This document shows, piece by piece, positions 48,450 to 61,625 of a stretch of 64,000 nucleotides of DNA. The first letter of the stretch is position 1; each line of letters begins with the position of its first letter. Where the stretch lies: assembly GCA_003833135.1 (NCBI GenBank), contig QZLH01000484.1:2200-66199 (forward strand), read 5' to 3'. The notes below the pieces were generated by a model, which ran no database searches, was not told where the DNA came from, and saw nothing but the letters and a program-made list of their open reading frames with translations. A program made the translations under genes and the position numbers. Origin of the DNA: Oehlia diaphana. Lineage: Eukaryota > Glomeromycota > Glomeromycetes > Glomerales > Glomeraceae.

Positions 48450-49456
48450 GAAGAGATGGAGAGTGGAAGACCGTGAAGTTTTAGTTGGACACTTTTTTTT
48501 TTTTTTTTTGCTTATTTGTATCTTTTCATAGATCTCGGATCACACTGTACTTTTTAGGGGCAACTAAATCATATAACGGCGATATACAATAGATTTTTCT
48601 CATTTAGATAATATTTTTAATATTATTTTTGGAAGTATAAATAACCAAAGATAATGATTATCGGTTTCTCTAGTCCTACAGTAAATGTAATGCAAAAGGA
48701 TCACATAGGACCGCAGTCTTTTATGGTGCTCATAATCATGGCGGCCTTCAAAGGCCGATTAATATTATAATTAGTCAGTTATATCTTATATTTTTAAAAA
48801 TAGAAAGAAAATGGATAATTAGTAAATGTTAAAGAAATAAAATGATCAAAAAAAATCTATCCATGTACGGAAAGCCTATATTTCTAAGGTCCGAATAGTC
48901 CCTAAAAAAAAGACACATTTTGTAAAAAAGTCAAATAAAGAAATTATAAAAAAGATAGTACGTACTACTTTTACCGTTAAAATAAAAAAAAAAAAAGAAA
49001 AATAAAATAAAAATTTGTAATACGGTCCAAATCTACAAAGACTACTAGGTTGTATATGAGTGAGTGTCTAAATCTTTATTAATTTTTTTTTTTTTGTTGG
49101 TAACACGCATTTCTTTATTAATCGTTTAAGTTATTACTTTAAAGCACATTTAAGAAATACATAGAAATAAAATAAAGGTTTAAATCTACCTACTATTAAC
49201 ACAACACTATTGTAACAGTTGGCAATTATATTTTGTAAAGCCAATCTCTGATATACATGTAAATTCAGTACAAAAAATTTTTTTTTTAATTTAAATAGTT
49301 TAAATGTCATTTTAACCCGAAATAAATCAATAGATAAAATTTAAATTCAAAATATATTTTTTGGATTAAATATGATTACATATTTTTTATATTTTTTAAA
49401 AATAAAGTAAGGTAAAAATTTCATTTCTGATAACTTTATTCTACAAAAATGGTGTT
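48450..49456. other. AT-rich intergenic DNA
   Basis: No gene seen. A GGCCTTCAAAGGCC palindrome lies at about 48742. Confidence 0.45.
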
Positions 49457-52400
49457 TTATATAAAGTACATAACCTAAAAGGAGGAGTTTATTATAGAAA
49501 TGAGATAATTGAGAATAATTCACATTTGAGATATTCTTAATTTACCTTTCGTAGCGCTTCCTTTACCGCTTCAAACGTGGTTTTTCCCGTATCGTTGTCA
49601 TAGGATGAGTAAAGTTTTGCCCTGGCAGCAGCTAAGTGGGCGTAATATACTGGAGGTACCTATTTAAACATAATATGATATTTACCATTGACTGCATACA
49701 ATGATATCAATGATATTAAATGCAATTTAAAATCTTACCAAAGATACTGCACGTGTACAACTTGCATAAGTATGACAGAGATTATAAGATAACGTTTGTA
49801 ACCTAAATTATTAATTATATATTAGTTACGTATAAAAATTAATTATTAAATTAGATTAAATCGATTAACCCATTTGCATCAAATCTGTTTTCATCATATA
49901 AAACTTGATAATGAGTTGGCCGAGACGTCCCCACTATTCCAGCATGACTTAATAAATCTGGTAAGAATTTAAAGTCATTTAGAAATGCTACAAAATTTAT
50001 ATACCAATGTAAAATTTAATTACTTACAAAAATCAAATTCAAATGGATGTGTAGTGTCTGTTTCGATAACGGTACCGGGAAGACAATTTCCTGTTCTATC
50101 AGAATTTTTTCTTTCTATTGGGAAAAAACGTGTGTGGCGTCTCTTCTTTACCAAAACAAACGTGATAGTGGGCTTATAATTAGTTTCAAGACTTTGACAC
50201 GCGTCTATAGTAATTAAATAGATTAACAAAAAGTATGAATAAATCTAAGAATAATATGTTACAATTACCTTTAATTGCGGTTAGTTCACTCCCTAGCACA
50301 TCCATATATCGACTCTTTGAAATTCCGCCTCGGTAAAATAAAATTTTTTTAGGTTTTAACCTATGAATTTGATAAAATGTTCTTAATAATTCTTTAACCA
50401 TATTTTCTAAATCTACTATTATTTCGGCATGACCGGTTTGAACTCTAAGTGACGCTATATAATGTGACGCCCTAGCATTCATAGAACCACATAAGGCAGC
50501 GTAAGATGGACTTTTGTAATCGCCTGATGAGATATGCGAGAAACATAGGTATATTAGTAAAATAATTCACATGAAAAAAAAAAAAAAATTACATACCAGG
50601 TGAAGGATGAGTAATGTCAGCGCCCATCAAAATAGTAGGTTGATTTGCCACAAATTGAATATGTTCAGGAATAAGGAATGAATTCTCTCCTCCAAGTTTA
50701 ACGTTCATCTTTAGGCAAACGTTCACACAATATTGTTTTTTCCCTCTTCTCATATTATTACTTAGGATACACTGTGTTGCGATACCAATAACTGTATCAC
50801 TAGCACGTTTAATTTCAGCATAGAAAATTGATTTATGTGGGAGAATACAAAGAATAAGCTGTGGTTTAACCCTCGCCTTTTCTTTAGCCATAAGCCAGGC
50901 TTTTCTCAGTGATTCCTCAGTATTTCCTATAGGATTAACACGACATATAGGAGGATCCCTCTCTACAATATTCTATTATAGGTGATTAGAAACTTGAATG
51001 ATTCATACGAAAGAGCGTTGATATCATTTAACTTACCATTCCCGTATCATTACATGTATTAATTAATTCTCCCAGGAAATGTTTAATAGCTTGATTAGGT
51101 AATTCTCTTTCATTTAAAAAGGCTAAAACTGACCATGAACCGAGGGTAGCACCTGTTGCTACTTTTTTATCTCTTAAATCCCATACTCCACCTTTTGGTT
51201 CGATACGTTTCTCTCTTGATGTTGGGTGGTACTGAATTGTTGGAGTGGGGAGAATCCTAGCGTTTACCTGTAAATTCGCGTTATTGAAGATAAATTGCTA
51301 TGATGCAATAATAATATTTCAAACTTACCACAGTCATATATTTTGATACTTCCATCCCAAATTGTTTAAGGTATTCGTTATTTTGATAATCTAATATATT
51401 GAGACCATCCAGGATCTTATTTTCCCGAACGCCCGGAGGTTGACAAGTAAATTTAAACATGTCATCCATTTTCCTATAATTCCATTTCAATTCCCATTCC
51501 CATGTATATCGATTGTATCGTTGCCCCTATACAAAATAAATATAATAAAAAAAAATTCTTATATGATATCACCTGATGAATATGTAGTTACCGGAATTAC
51601 GTCACAAACTTCTATTGGAAGATAATAATTTTTCCCTACAACAACGCAAGGAAGAAATGGGTATAATAAACGTCTTTTGTATTTTTTTTGAAAATAGATT
51701 GTCACATCGATCTTATTTCTGTTAAACGTAGTGTCAGAAGCTGAATTTTGAGTTAATTTCTCAATCTTAAATTTTCGTCTATTTTCCGGTATATGATTAT
51801 CACTTATCCTAAGATTTTTTATTATCTTTTCAACTTTTTGACGGTCCCTTTCTGTTAATCCTCTACGTAAATAATCTGAAGATCTAAGACCCAATATTTT
51901 TACAATCATCTGAATAAGAGGACCACCTTCATAGAAAGTGGTAGCACTCGAATCTATGTTTATCATCATTTTGCCCATTGTAGGACGTACTAATTGGTAA
52001 TATCCTGGCCAAGCCTCTATACCCCCAAAGAGGGGTTTAGCTCCCTGCGAAGTATAAAATAAATTACGTATAGTAGGATGGTTTATAGAAATCTCGTGAC
52101 TGATAATGGTGCTCATCGCCGTTATTGCTTATAACATGAATATGATTATAATCCATTATGAGATTAATTCTTAATAAAGAAAGAAAAGAAAAAGAAAAAA
52201 CTTACCCATTTTGCAATTCCAGGTCATATTGCCTTTTGCGTGTAAAAATCGGAATAGGTCTTCCATAAAAATATCTCTAGTTTTTCTTATCATAATTGTA
52301 AATCTTCGAAATGGACGTTTACTACCCATGGGCGCGTTGTCCTCCTCTAATTCTACCTAATTATGATAATTAAACTTAATTTAAAAAGTCAAAAAAAAAA

Positions 52401-52956
52401 AAAGTAAAAAATGAAATTCAAGATATTTTACGTATTTTACGTCAAAAATTCTGTCTTGAAATGGTAATGACTTGTGTGTAAACATATTTTTTCTTCCTAC
52501 AAATATTTGTTATTAGTTAGTAAGTATCTATTTCCTTCTTTTAAATTTAAATACAAGCATATTTAAACATCATATAGCATTGATAATTTTTTAAAAAAAG
52601 AATTACATAATACAATTTTGATATCTCTATATTATAAATTACATTCGTTTTACATTATTCAATATTTGGATATTTGTAACGAAAAACATATATCATATCT
52701 TTTTTTAATCAAATGAATACGTACCATCAAATACTGGTTTTACGCCCCCAAGGACTCTTTGGTTTTCCTCTGAAAAATGGTTAAATATTTTCCTATTTAA
52801 TCGCAGAGAGACCTTAGGGAATATCGTTACATAATAATGTATAATTTTCATTTTCGGTATCTTAGTAACTTCAAAGAAGTTTGTCCGAACTTTTATCGGT
52901 ACTCCTTTATTACCGATACCCGGTCTTTTTATGATTTGAAAAGTTTCTTTTGACAT
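49457..52956 (-). CDS. Argonaute, 831 residues in 13 exons, slicer Asp replaced by Gly
   Basis: Exons (minus): 52725-52956, 52441-52496, 52206-52356, 51592-52127, 51329-51526, 51037-51267, 50597-50972, 50269-50523, 50028-50204, 49870-49957, 49739-49802, 49546-49659, 49457-49474. They join in frame without stops. Order: N domain (1-145), L1 (ALFGG-like [15 protein letters not shown]), PAZ (to [12 protein letters not shown], about 328), MID (GATLGSW, then QLILCILP) and PIWI, ending MYFI as in canonical Argonautes. MID pocket Y519, K523, Q535, K556 and K560 match human AGO2 Y529, K533, Q545, K566 and K570. In PIWI, D587 (GADITHP), E627 and H796 (PVYYAHL) are kept, but the second Asp is Gly659 ([11 protein letters not shown] where GAC is expected). 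It should bind small RNA but not slice. The last exon is only 18 nt. Confidence 0.93.
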
Positions 52957-53385
52957 ATTATAATTTTTAATTTCTCTTGAGATAAAGGAAATATTGAAAG
53001 TTATCAAAATATCAATTGTGTATATACGACAAATAAAGTTTGGGGTTAGTCAACAAAAATTTAGGGTGATATGATGATCGCTAACCAAATTCTTGTTCAT
53101 AATGAAATTTTTGAAATAATGGATAGATGAAAAGATTAATGGGGAAGATACCATTGATTTTTCTGATTTTAATAAATTGAAATGGAGAATCGAAAATTTA
53201 TAGAATTTGTTTCCAAGGTATGAATTACTGTATATATTAAATAAATTATTTTTTTTTTTTTTAAAAAAAAAAATTTTAAAATAGTTTTTTTAAAAAAAGT
53301 TTTACGTAAAATTGATTAATCGTTAACGCTTTGTATTTCAGTTGTGTTTTATAGTATCTAATAAAGTTAATTTTTAATATAATAG
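52957..53385. other. Upstream region of the Argonaute gene
   Basis: Contains a T-run/A-run block at about 53247-53272 and a short plus-strand coding-like scrap (KINGEDTIDFSDFNKLKW, 53133-53186). No promoter motif can be named with confidence. Confidence 0.4.
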
Positions 53386-53935
53386 ACTTAAATGGTCAGT
53401 TTTGTAATATTCTAATGAAGGAAATTTGAGGGATTATTTGAAAGTCAAACTTAGTACATTACGATGGGATGACAGACTACAAATTGCACATGGCATTCCG
53501 AATAAGTAGTTCGTGGTAAGTAAAATTTTTAGATTTTCAATTTATTCTTTGGTTCATCACTTTATTTGGTTCATTCTAACGCCTTAGTTAATATTTATTA
53601 TTGTTCAATCATTAAGCATGCGTGCAACGTCTTAGTTATTAATGGTATAGTACTTAAGAATACTCAAACAAGCGGTAGAAGTTTACATCCGAAAAAATAG
53701 ATTATGTTGAACCTCAGTATCTTCGCAATCCAAGTCATGAGCGAAACATGAAATCTAATATTTATAGCTTGGGTGTTCTTTTATGGGAATTATCAAGCGG
53801 ACGTCCTCCATTTTTTTTTGGCTATATATACGCAAAGGTATTTGATTTAGATCATATAAAAAATAAACTTCTAAATGGAACCAGTTCAAAAGTGGAGCGT
53901 ATAGGAATTTTTCAAGTTGGGTATGTATATTTTAA
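53386..53935 (+). pseudogene. Protein-kinase-like gene, catalytic loop lost
   Basis: 53408-53512 encodes YSNEGNLRDYLKVKLSTLRW and DDRLQIAHGI, preceded by a TAA where family members have CAA (LQY). 53702-53810 encodes DYVEPQYLRNPSHERNMKSN and IYSLGVLLWELSSGRPPF, the substructure VIII-IX part of a tyrosine-kinase-like domain. The HRD and DFG catalytic motifs that should lie between them are absent from the 190 bp available. It is therefore a dead or degraded copy of the large fungal kinase family. It is divergently placed, about 430 bp upstream of the Argonaute start. Confidence 0.7.
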
Positions 53936-55150
53936 AATTTTTATTAATACTATTGCATATGTTCAGCAAGTAAGGACACGCTGCACAAGTGCTCTTGTTT
54001 TTTAAAAAAAAAATAAAAGCGCGTTTTTTAGTAATATAAAAAAAATATTTTTTACAAAACATTTCTTAATATTAAAATTCTTTGTTAAAAATACATTATT
54101 TTTTTATGTTAAATAGTGTGTTGCACTTTTATTCAAATACAGTATTAAAAAAATGTAATATATTTTTCTAATGTATGTTATTTTACGATATTGCTTGTAT
54201 AATTTTTTACTTAATATTTTTATCATGTGTTATCCAATAATTTTATGAAATATAAAATCAAATATTTTTATAATTCATGAAATATATTTTTTTTTTTAAA
54301 CGCCCGAAATAAGAAACCTGGATCGCATTATAAATTGTATTATAATTATGTAAAGAGAAAATACGAAATAATAAGTTTTTTAATTGCAGGGATATTAATC
54401 TAGTAATTACTAAATTTCTTACATGTTCTCGTCTTCTTAACATTAAGATTAATAAAATTTGACAAGTAGTGTTAATGTAGTGGTAAGATATTTCATCAAA
54501 TCCATGATATTACTATCTTATTATCATAATTTTATATAAAATAAATTGTATCTTTTTTAGAATTTTATGGTTTTTTTTGGATTTTTTTCTATTTATGACG
54601 AATAAAAAACAAATGAGAAAAAACGATAGAATAATTCTCAAAAAAATTTTACCCTTGTTATTTAATTTCCTTCAAAATCCTTAAATTGGTCGCCAAATAC
54701 ATCTTGATTTAGTTTGGTACCTTCCCTATTTACTTTGATTTCATCATTTCGGAATGTATTATCGTATTTGTTGCCACCACTGTCTTATTCCTCTGAATTC
54801 CTCTTTAAAGCATCAACAAATTCATTGGTAATTTGCTTCAATTCTTACTAAATTATATGCATCCTCTTTGTACCAATACTTTCTGATTTAGAAAAGAAAT
54901 AACTGAATTACAAATATTTATAAGACATAAATCACTGTTAAAAGTTTTATCAAAAATCTATGCTCCGTCTATTCCTTCTTATACCACAGATTTCTCAATT
55001 GCTTTTATCATAAAATCTTCATTAAAATAATATTCTGCTTACTATTAATTTTAATTATTATTTTTTTTTTTGAAACACGCCTCATTACGCCTCATTGAGT
55101 GAACGATTATTATGTTTAAAAATTTGGGTTTGCATAGGTTCGTACAAATA
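53936..55150. other. AT-rich intergenic DNA
   Basis: No gene recognised. Confidence 0.45.
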
Positions 55151-55154
55151 ATGT

Positions 55155-55480
55155 ACTGTAATCCTAAACCAAAACAAAACTGTTCCACATCTCAAATTAA
55201 TAATCTAGCTTTTTTTTTTAAGAATAATTGGATTTGAAAATAGGTTCGTAATCCTAAATTGTAAAATTGAAAAAAATAATAAAGAAAGAAAATAAAGCCA
55301 ATGATGTAACCAATAATTTATTTTTGGTTAGGCAGTTTCAAAATTCAAACAATAATCTCATTATTAAAAAAAAAAAAACTAGATTATTAGCTAAGATGTG
55401 GAACAGTTTTAAGTTTAGGATTCAAATCTTTTAAAGATTATTAATTGAAGATTTGGAACACAGTTTTGGTTTTAGGACTA
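55155..55480. repeat. Imperfect long inverted repeat with extra half-copies
   Basis: 55158-55218 (AATCCTAAACC, then AAAACTGTTCCACATCT, then AATAATCTAG) is inverted at 55367-55422 with scattered mismatches. A third partial copy lies at 55440-55479 and a fourth near 55240-55260. Likely a nested foldback element. Confidence 0.6.
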
Positions 55481-56152
55481 TAAATCCAATTTTTTTTAAA
55501 CACATTATTATTTGATATACAGTATATTGAATATAATCAAAGTTCAACTTTTAGAAATCTCCTCCTTAAAAAACATCATTCATAACTATTAGAAAATGTG
55601 GTATAATACAAGTAATACTTACATATCTACATATCTTTGAAATCATCAATAAAAATCTTCCAAATCTATTTTATTAGTACTATTCTTTTACTTTATTAAT
55701 ATCTTTTATTAATAGTGCATTTTTTTAGATTGTTTCACATAAAAATTTTTGAAATACAAATCAATAAGGATTTTTTTCTTTATTTAATTGATGTTTAAGA
55801 CTGTAAAATATTATTAACAAAAAAAATCTAATGAGTGTTTAAAAAATATATCTATCATAATTATAATTGGTTATAATATAATTGTTATTATTGATCAGTC
55901 ATCGATTTATGTTTTAAAAATTACTTTATTATTATAATCATATAATTAAATAATAATTGGTTTGACACGTTTTTTGGAAATTTCAATTATAATATTTATT
56001 TAAATTTTTTTACAGAAAAACAAAGTATAAAAAGTAATAATTTGTCTTTTTAATTTTTACAAAAAAAAATCATTTATAAAAATTAATATTATTTTTAATT
56101 CAAATAATATAATAAATAATAATATAATATAATAAATAATAATAATAATATC
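55481..56152. other. AT-rich upstream region
   Basis: Ends in an AATAATATAAT low-complexity run directly before the start codon of the next gene. No other feature. Confidence 0.45.
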
Positions 56153-57112
56153 ATGTACCAATCAAAACGACCATATAATAAAGATTATTGTAAATATAAA
56201 TCTTCATATACTAAATCCTCATATCCTAGGCAAGTAAAATTACCTTCAGAATTTATGAAAAAGAATCTATCAGCAGCATCTTCTGAATGTTATCAAAAAA
56301 AGAAGAATCCACCATCACAAAATACATTTACTGGGGATTGCATCCATTGTCATCAGAAAAAACTTGTTAAACTAGGAGAATGCTATGAATGTTATCAAAA
56401 AAAGAAGAATCCACCATTACAAAATACATTTACTGGAGAATGCATCCATTGTCATCAGAAAAAACCTGTTAAATTAGGAGAATGCTATGAATGTTATCAA
56501 AAAAAGAAGAGTTCACCACCACAAAATACATCTACCGGAGAATGCATCCATTGTCATCAGAAAAAACCTGTTAAATTAGGAGAATGCTATGAATGTTATA
56601 AAAAAAAAAAGAATCCATCCCCACAAAATACACCTACTGGAGAATGCATTCATTGTCATCAGGAAAAAACTGTTAAATTAGGAGAATGTTATGAATGTTA
56701 TCAGAAAAGGAATAATAGATGTTATAATAACAAAAAAGAATGCCCTGAATGTAAGAAAAGAATTAAAGGGATGAATGGTATGGTAAATGATAAAATTTGT
56801 GATAGTTGTTGTATGAAATACCAAAGGAGATTTGTAAATTTTAACAATCCATTAATGTGTAAAACATGCTTTAAGCAAGACCAACGTCAAAATATGTATA
56901 ATGAAAACAAAAATTGGTTTTGCTCATTAGATTGCATGTATGCAAAAAAAATATTAAATGAAATTAGAAAAGAAAGAAGTGTTAATAAAGAGAGAATTTC
57001 TATTTTATTGAACAGGTTTACAAGTACAAATAAGAATGCAGGGTTAAGTTATAACCTTACTCCAGAAAGGATTATGAAAAAATTGGAAAAAAATATGAGA
57101 CTGTGCATGTGA
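56153..57112 (+). CDS. Cys-rich protein with tandem zinc-knuckle-like repeats, 319 residues
   Basis: A single-exon 319-residue protein. Residues 1-44 are basic and Tyr/Ser/Lys-rich. Residues 45-180 are four tandem units of exactly 34 residues, each with GECIHCHQKKPVKLGECYEC flanked by a YQKKKNPP..QNT linker, so each unit has a C-x2-C and C-x2-C pair set about 11 apart that could hold one zinc ion. After a partial fifth unit come more Cys pairs (CPECKKRIKG, CDSCCMKYQRR, MCKTCFKQDQ, WFCSLDCMYAKK) in a non-repeated region and a basic helical tail. No signal peptide. Zinc binding is inferred from Cys spacing; the partner (RNA, DNA or protein) is unknown and no named family was recognised. The repeat DNA is almost identical between units. 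Confidence 0.85.
   Translation: MYQSKRPYNKDYCKYKSSYTKSSYPRQVKLPSEFMKKNLSAASSECYQKKKNPPSQNTFTGDCIHCHQKKLVKLGECYECYQKKKNPPLQNTFTGECIHCHQKKPVKLGECYECYQKKKSSPPQNTSTGECIHCHQKKPVKLGECYECYKKKKNPSPQNTPTGECIHCHQEKTVKLGECYECYQKRNNRCYNNKKECPECKKRIKGMNGMVNDKICDSCCMKYQRRFVNFNNPLMCKTCFKQDQRQNMYNENKNWFCSLDCMYAKKILNEIRKERSVNKERISILLNRFTSTNKNAGLSYNLTPERIMKKLEKNMRLCM
56285..56692 (+). repeat. In-frame 102-bp coding tandem repeat, four units
   Basis: GAATGTTATCAAAAAAAG-type unit starts lie at 56285, 56387, 56489, 56591 and (partial) 56693, exactly 102 bp apart. Units differ by few substitutions, mostly in the linker. Confidence 0.95.
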
Positions 57113-60100
57113 ATATGATTAGATGGATTAATTCATAATATGCTGGCAAATATAGTGAAATGGGTATGATTAGATGTATTATTTCATAATAACATGGTAT
57201 AACAATAATTTAGTGTATGGTTAAACATAGTAGATAGCGAAATAAACAATACATATACATATATCATAATACCATGTTGAATTATGTATAAATATGTAAG
57301 AAGAACTAAATTTTATAACACATGAATACAGTAGTTGTGAACTAGCAATAAACCCAATTGATACAATTTTATGACAAAAGTTATGAAAATTATAGATAAA
57401 AAAGCAAAGATTTCAACTTCACAACTTTAACATTTTCAAGCATTTTCACACTTTTAAACCTTTGTTCTTGATAAATATTTTAGAATTTATCATAACTGCG
57501 AAATTTTAAATTTATCATAGGTATGTGGAATTTGCGGAGTAATTTTCGAATATTGCACGTGATTCTGGTCGGCACATTGCAGTAATCTTGCCATTGACCA
57601 CGAGTTCATATCTACGTATAAAGATGAATCATAAGGAAAGATAATCAACTTACTTATTCATTTGTTTTTCCAAAATTGGAAAAGTATTGTCAAAGTGCAA
57701 GTTGATAATTAATTTAAAATTAAGATGTTATTAACGTTATAGTTTATGAATTAGAAGTTAAATGTAATGTTTATATTTTATTACTATGCACACCGGAAAC
57801 ACTTGTTTCAGCCACATGTTGTCAAAGATAGAGTCTTCTCACACATCCATTTTCAAAAAAAAAAAACAAATTTTTTACTACCTAATAATATACTTAGAAA
57901 ATTTAATAAGGTAAACGTAAAACTTTCTTTACTTACTACGTTGATTTTAGGCGAAAAAGACCACTATTTCATTACTCATAAATTATGAATCTTTATTTAT
58001 TTAGTACTCGTAAAAATAAACTTAATAAATATGAAATTAATGTACAAATTTTTATTAAGAAACTCTTTTAAAATGCAAAATTATTATTAATCAAGGTATA
58101 AAATTGTCGGAGTTTTAGTTAAAAGCTTAAAATATTAATTGTTTATCATTTATTACTATTGCTAATACAAACAACTAACGAGCGCCAAAATTTTTATTTC
58201 CCAAATTAACTTTTTGAGTTATGCTTTAAAGTGTCAAAAAGAATATGAGCCTTTCTAAGAATCTAATTGTATTCAAAAGTTGAATATATAATTTTGATTA
58301 TATAAATAAATAAATCGTATTAAGTCAATTTCGCAAATTAAAAAATTCACTAATCACTAAAAATGTTAAATTGTCATATACAGTATGCAAGTACTTTAAT
58401 TTTTTCTTCCAAATAATTCAAAGAAAATTTTCACTACACTTGTTTCAATTAATGCTAAATAGATAAATTACAATCTTTTAACTTTCGTTATAACTGAAGT
58501 TTATTGTTCAGATACTTTTGTTTAGAATGTATTATAATAATTTATTTTTAATGCTTAGCTTTTTCATAGAATTTCGTATAGTAACTTCACATCATTAACT
58601 AATAAGTATGAGTAATATCATTTAAATCTATAGATGGGAACGTAAGAGTGTCAAAGTAAGGTAAAACTGATCAATAAGGAATTTTTTTTACTAACATTTG
58701 AGCGGCACGAGAGCGGCTCTGATTAGATTTTTTGAAACAGTAAATAATTTCGGGCTAAAAATTCTACTGAGAATTAGTTCAAAACCACCGATATTATTAA
58801 ATCAGTCAGAGACATTAATAATTAATCGAAGATATCATGATTTGCATGTGATCATGATGTGATTCAAGATTTACTTCACGCCTTCACGGGTAGAAATACC
58901 GACCACAGCCATATTAATTTTTCTTCTCTTATAGCGCAATTAAATAAATAATTAAAGACTTTTTCATGTTTTATGTTTAATAAGAGTTTTTATTGGTAAA
59001 TAAAAAAAGTGCATAATATTAATAATAACATGTACAGACATAAAGGATTATTATTCTAATTCACTATATGTAGTTTAAATATATTTAAAATTGCTACGTG
59101 GCTTGGTAATTTTGATGCGGAAATTATTGTTATATTGTTATAATAAACTAGTAAGGTATTAGGTAGTTTATGAACATCGTGAATACTGTATATATATATT
59201 TGTAAATTACAATATCACAATAGAATGGATGCGCAATCGTTATTTCTATTTTTTTTTTCAATTGAACCAATAATATCTCATTTACTATATATTGAAATCA
59301 CATTACTTCCGCAATTCAGTCTACTAAATAATCAACTGATGATATTAGGTTATAATCTGATGATTTTTTATGGAAATTTGTTTTGTAATTAGAAAATACT
59401 ATAATAAAATAATTATAACAAATTATTAGATAATACTAAACGAATTTCTTATGTTATCTAATGTGTCCCGGTGACTTATGCACATTATATATTGCAAATT
59501 CAGGGAATATTTCCGGACATTTCTAAATAATTTTAAATATACCGGAACATTTTATAATTGGATTCCTTCTTTTTATAGAGTAATAAATGTAAAGTAATTG
59601 AGAAGTTGAAATAATTTATTTTAATTAGGAATACGTTCTGAATTTTTAATTTTAAAACAAAATAGTGACAATACTTAGTTATTATAATTCTAATGAAGAT
59701 TTAATAAAGTACTTAAATTAAAAACTTTAGGTTAATTTATCATGGATATATATATATTATTTTACTTAGAATCGTTAATATTACATCATATGTTTGCGGC
59801 TGTGTGAAGGCTTTGAACTTTACGTTATGTGGCAGATTCCGTCTAGATGTCACTTGACATGGTAAAGTGTTTTATTGGTTATTAATTTTAAAATATAAAT
59901 AGTTCAAAAATTCATGATTCAACTAATGATCCCCTTTTCTCTTTCTCCCTTTTCTTTCCTTTTCTTTCATTTATTCTCAAGTAATCAAAGTTTCAAACCA
60001 TCTAATAATTTATTTTATAATAATTATATTAGTTATTACATATTTAAATATCAAAATATGTATACAATATATGTAAATACCTATTAAAATATTCACAAAT

Positions 60101-61600
60101 TGTCAAATTGTTTATCTATATATAGTTAAACACATTCTACAAAGTATTTTTTTTTTTTATAAATTATTATTATGCCATCTTTCTCATCCTTCATCAACAA
60201 AATATATCAAAAATAGGAAATGAAATAATGATATATATGATTCAGATTCAGATGAGATAAATTTATAATTTTACCAAATTAGCATATTTTTTTTTATTGT
60301 ATCACTGTTAAATATAAAACAAATAATTGCAGTATACATATATAATACATACAAGCAAGCATTCTGATTTACAAATTCTGTCAAGTACTTATTTACATTA
60401 ATCAAAGGCAACCCATAAATTACCTTAAACGGTAATTTCATAAAATTTATGAAATTAATATTGTTTTTAAGACAATAGCATACATCTAAAGATATGTGAC
60501 AGATAAAAATTGTTTGATGCCGAATTATTAATAGAATTATTGAAGTCTGACAAAAAGTCTTGTTTAAACTTTTCACCTCCTATTATATTACAATCTGATA
60601 ATGGAAAAACATATAATTATATTTTTTAAGGCTATTTGTAAAAATTACAAGCTATTTTGAATATGGTACCTTTCCTCAGCAATAATAAAACTGTTAGATT
60701 TAAACCCAAATCCAGGTCTAACTTTAAATTAATGTTAACAGTAATTATGAATTCCGAATATTGATATAAGAGAATATATTTTGCATACTGTACAAGAAAT
60801 TTGTATTATAAACTGCTTGAGAAAATTAAATACTTTGAGCATTCATACTGAAATTGATGATTTCAAACTTTCATTTGCATTAATCACAAAAATTGCAAAC
60901 TTTTAATCATTAACCTTTATATTCCACATTCATTATGTTCAGTTACATTAAGTACAAATGACAAATTCAAGTTATCAATTAAATAAAATATATTGGTTTA
61001 TTTGGAATGAAAGTATAAGTTTAACAAAAACTTTATAGTATCTTTTTATTCTCTTATGATAATAAGTAAATGTATTATATATATCTCATGAATATTTAGG
61101 ATATTTCTACTGATTTTAATGATATTATTTTTATATATTTAATTATAAGTTAATGAATGAAAAACATTATATTCATAATTCATTTACTTAACAACCACAC
61201 CTTTGCCAAATCAATAATTATATAATGTTGGAAATTCAGATTATCCTTATACACAAAAGTGCACATTATTCAAAAATTTTATGCATAAACATATGAAGCC
61301 ATATTAGCTTTATAAGTTATAATTGCCTGGTTTAATAGCAGTAAATCTGTGAATTAATATAGCAAACAACCCATTCCAAAAAATATTTTACAAAACTGAA
61401 AGTTGAAAAATCCTTTTAAAGAATCTTTATTATATGGAAACTTAATAAATATTTAATTCGCAATTCGTGAGAAATGGAAAGATCTGCAACACATTTTATA
61501 TAATGATCGGCGGGGATAATAGTGATAATAAAACGCGTTAGTACCAAGAATCTCTAACTGTTCTAAATCTAAACATGAATAAATGACCCATACTTGACGT
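57113..61600. other. Long AT-rich region, no gene seen
   Basis: A short direct repeat (ATGATTAGATG, then ATTCATAATA-like) lies at 57112-57192. Segments near 57520-57640, 58690-58930 and 59790-59870 are less AT-rich but give no sustained frame. No RNA gene recognised. Confidence 0.45.
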
Positions 61601-61625
61601 AAAACTTGTTTCTGTTGGCCAAATA

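Noticed and set aside
49537..49545. Argonaute ending KVN by reading through exon 12
   Set aside because: Splicing to the 18-nt exon restores the canonical MYF-type end.
49958..50027. Argonaute intron ending at the first AG (TTTTGTAG), giving an extra [11 protein letters not shown] insertion
   Set aside because: The acceptor TTACCAG slightly further on gives the canonical FDFYLLSHAGI without insertion.
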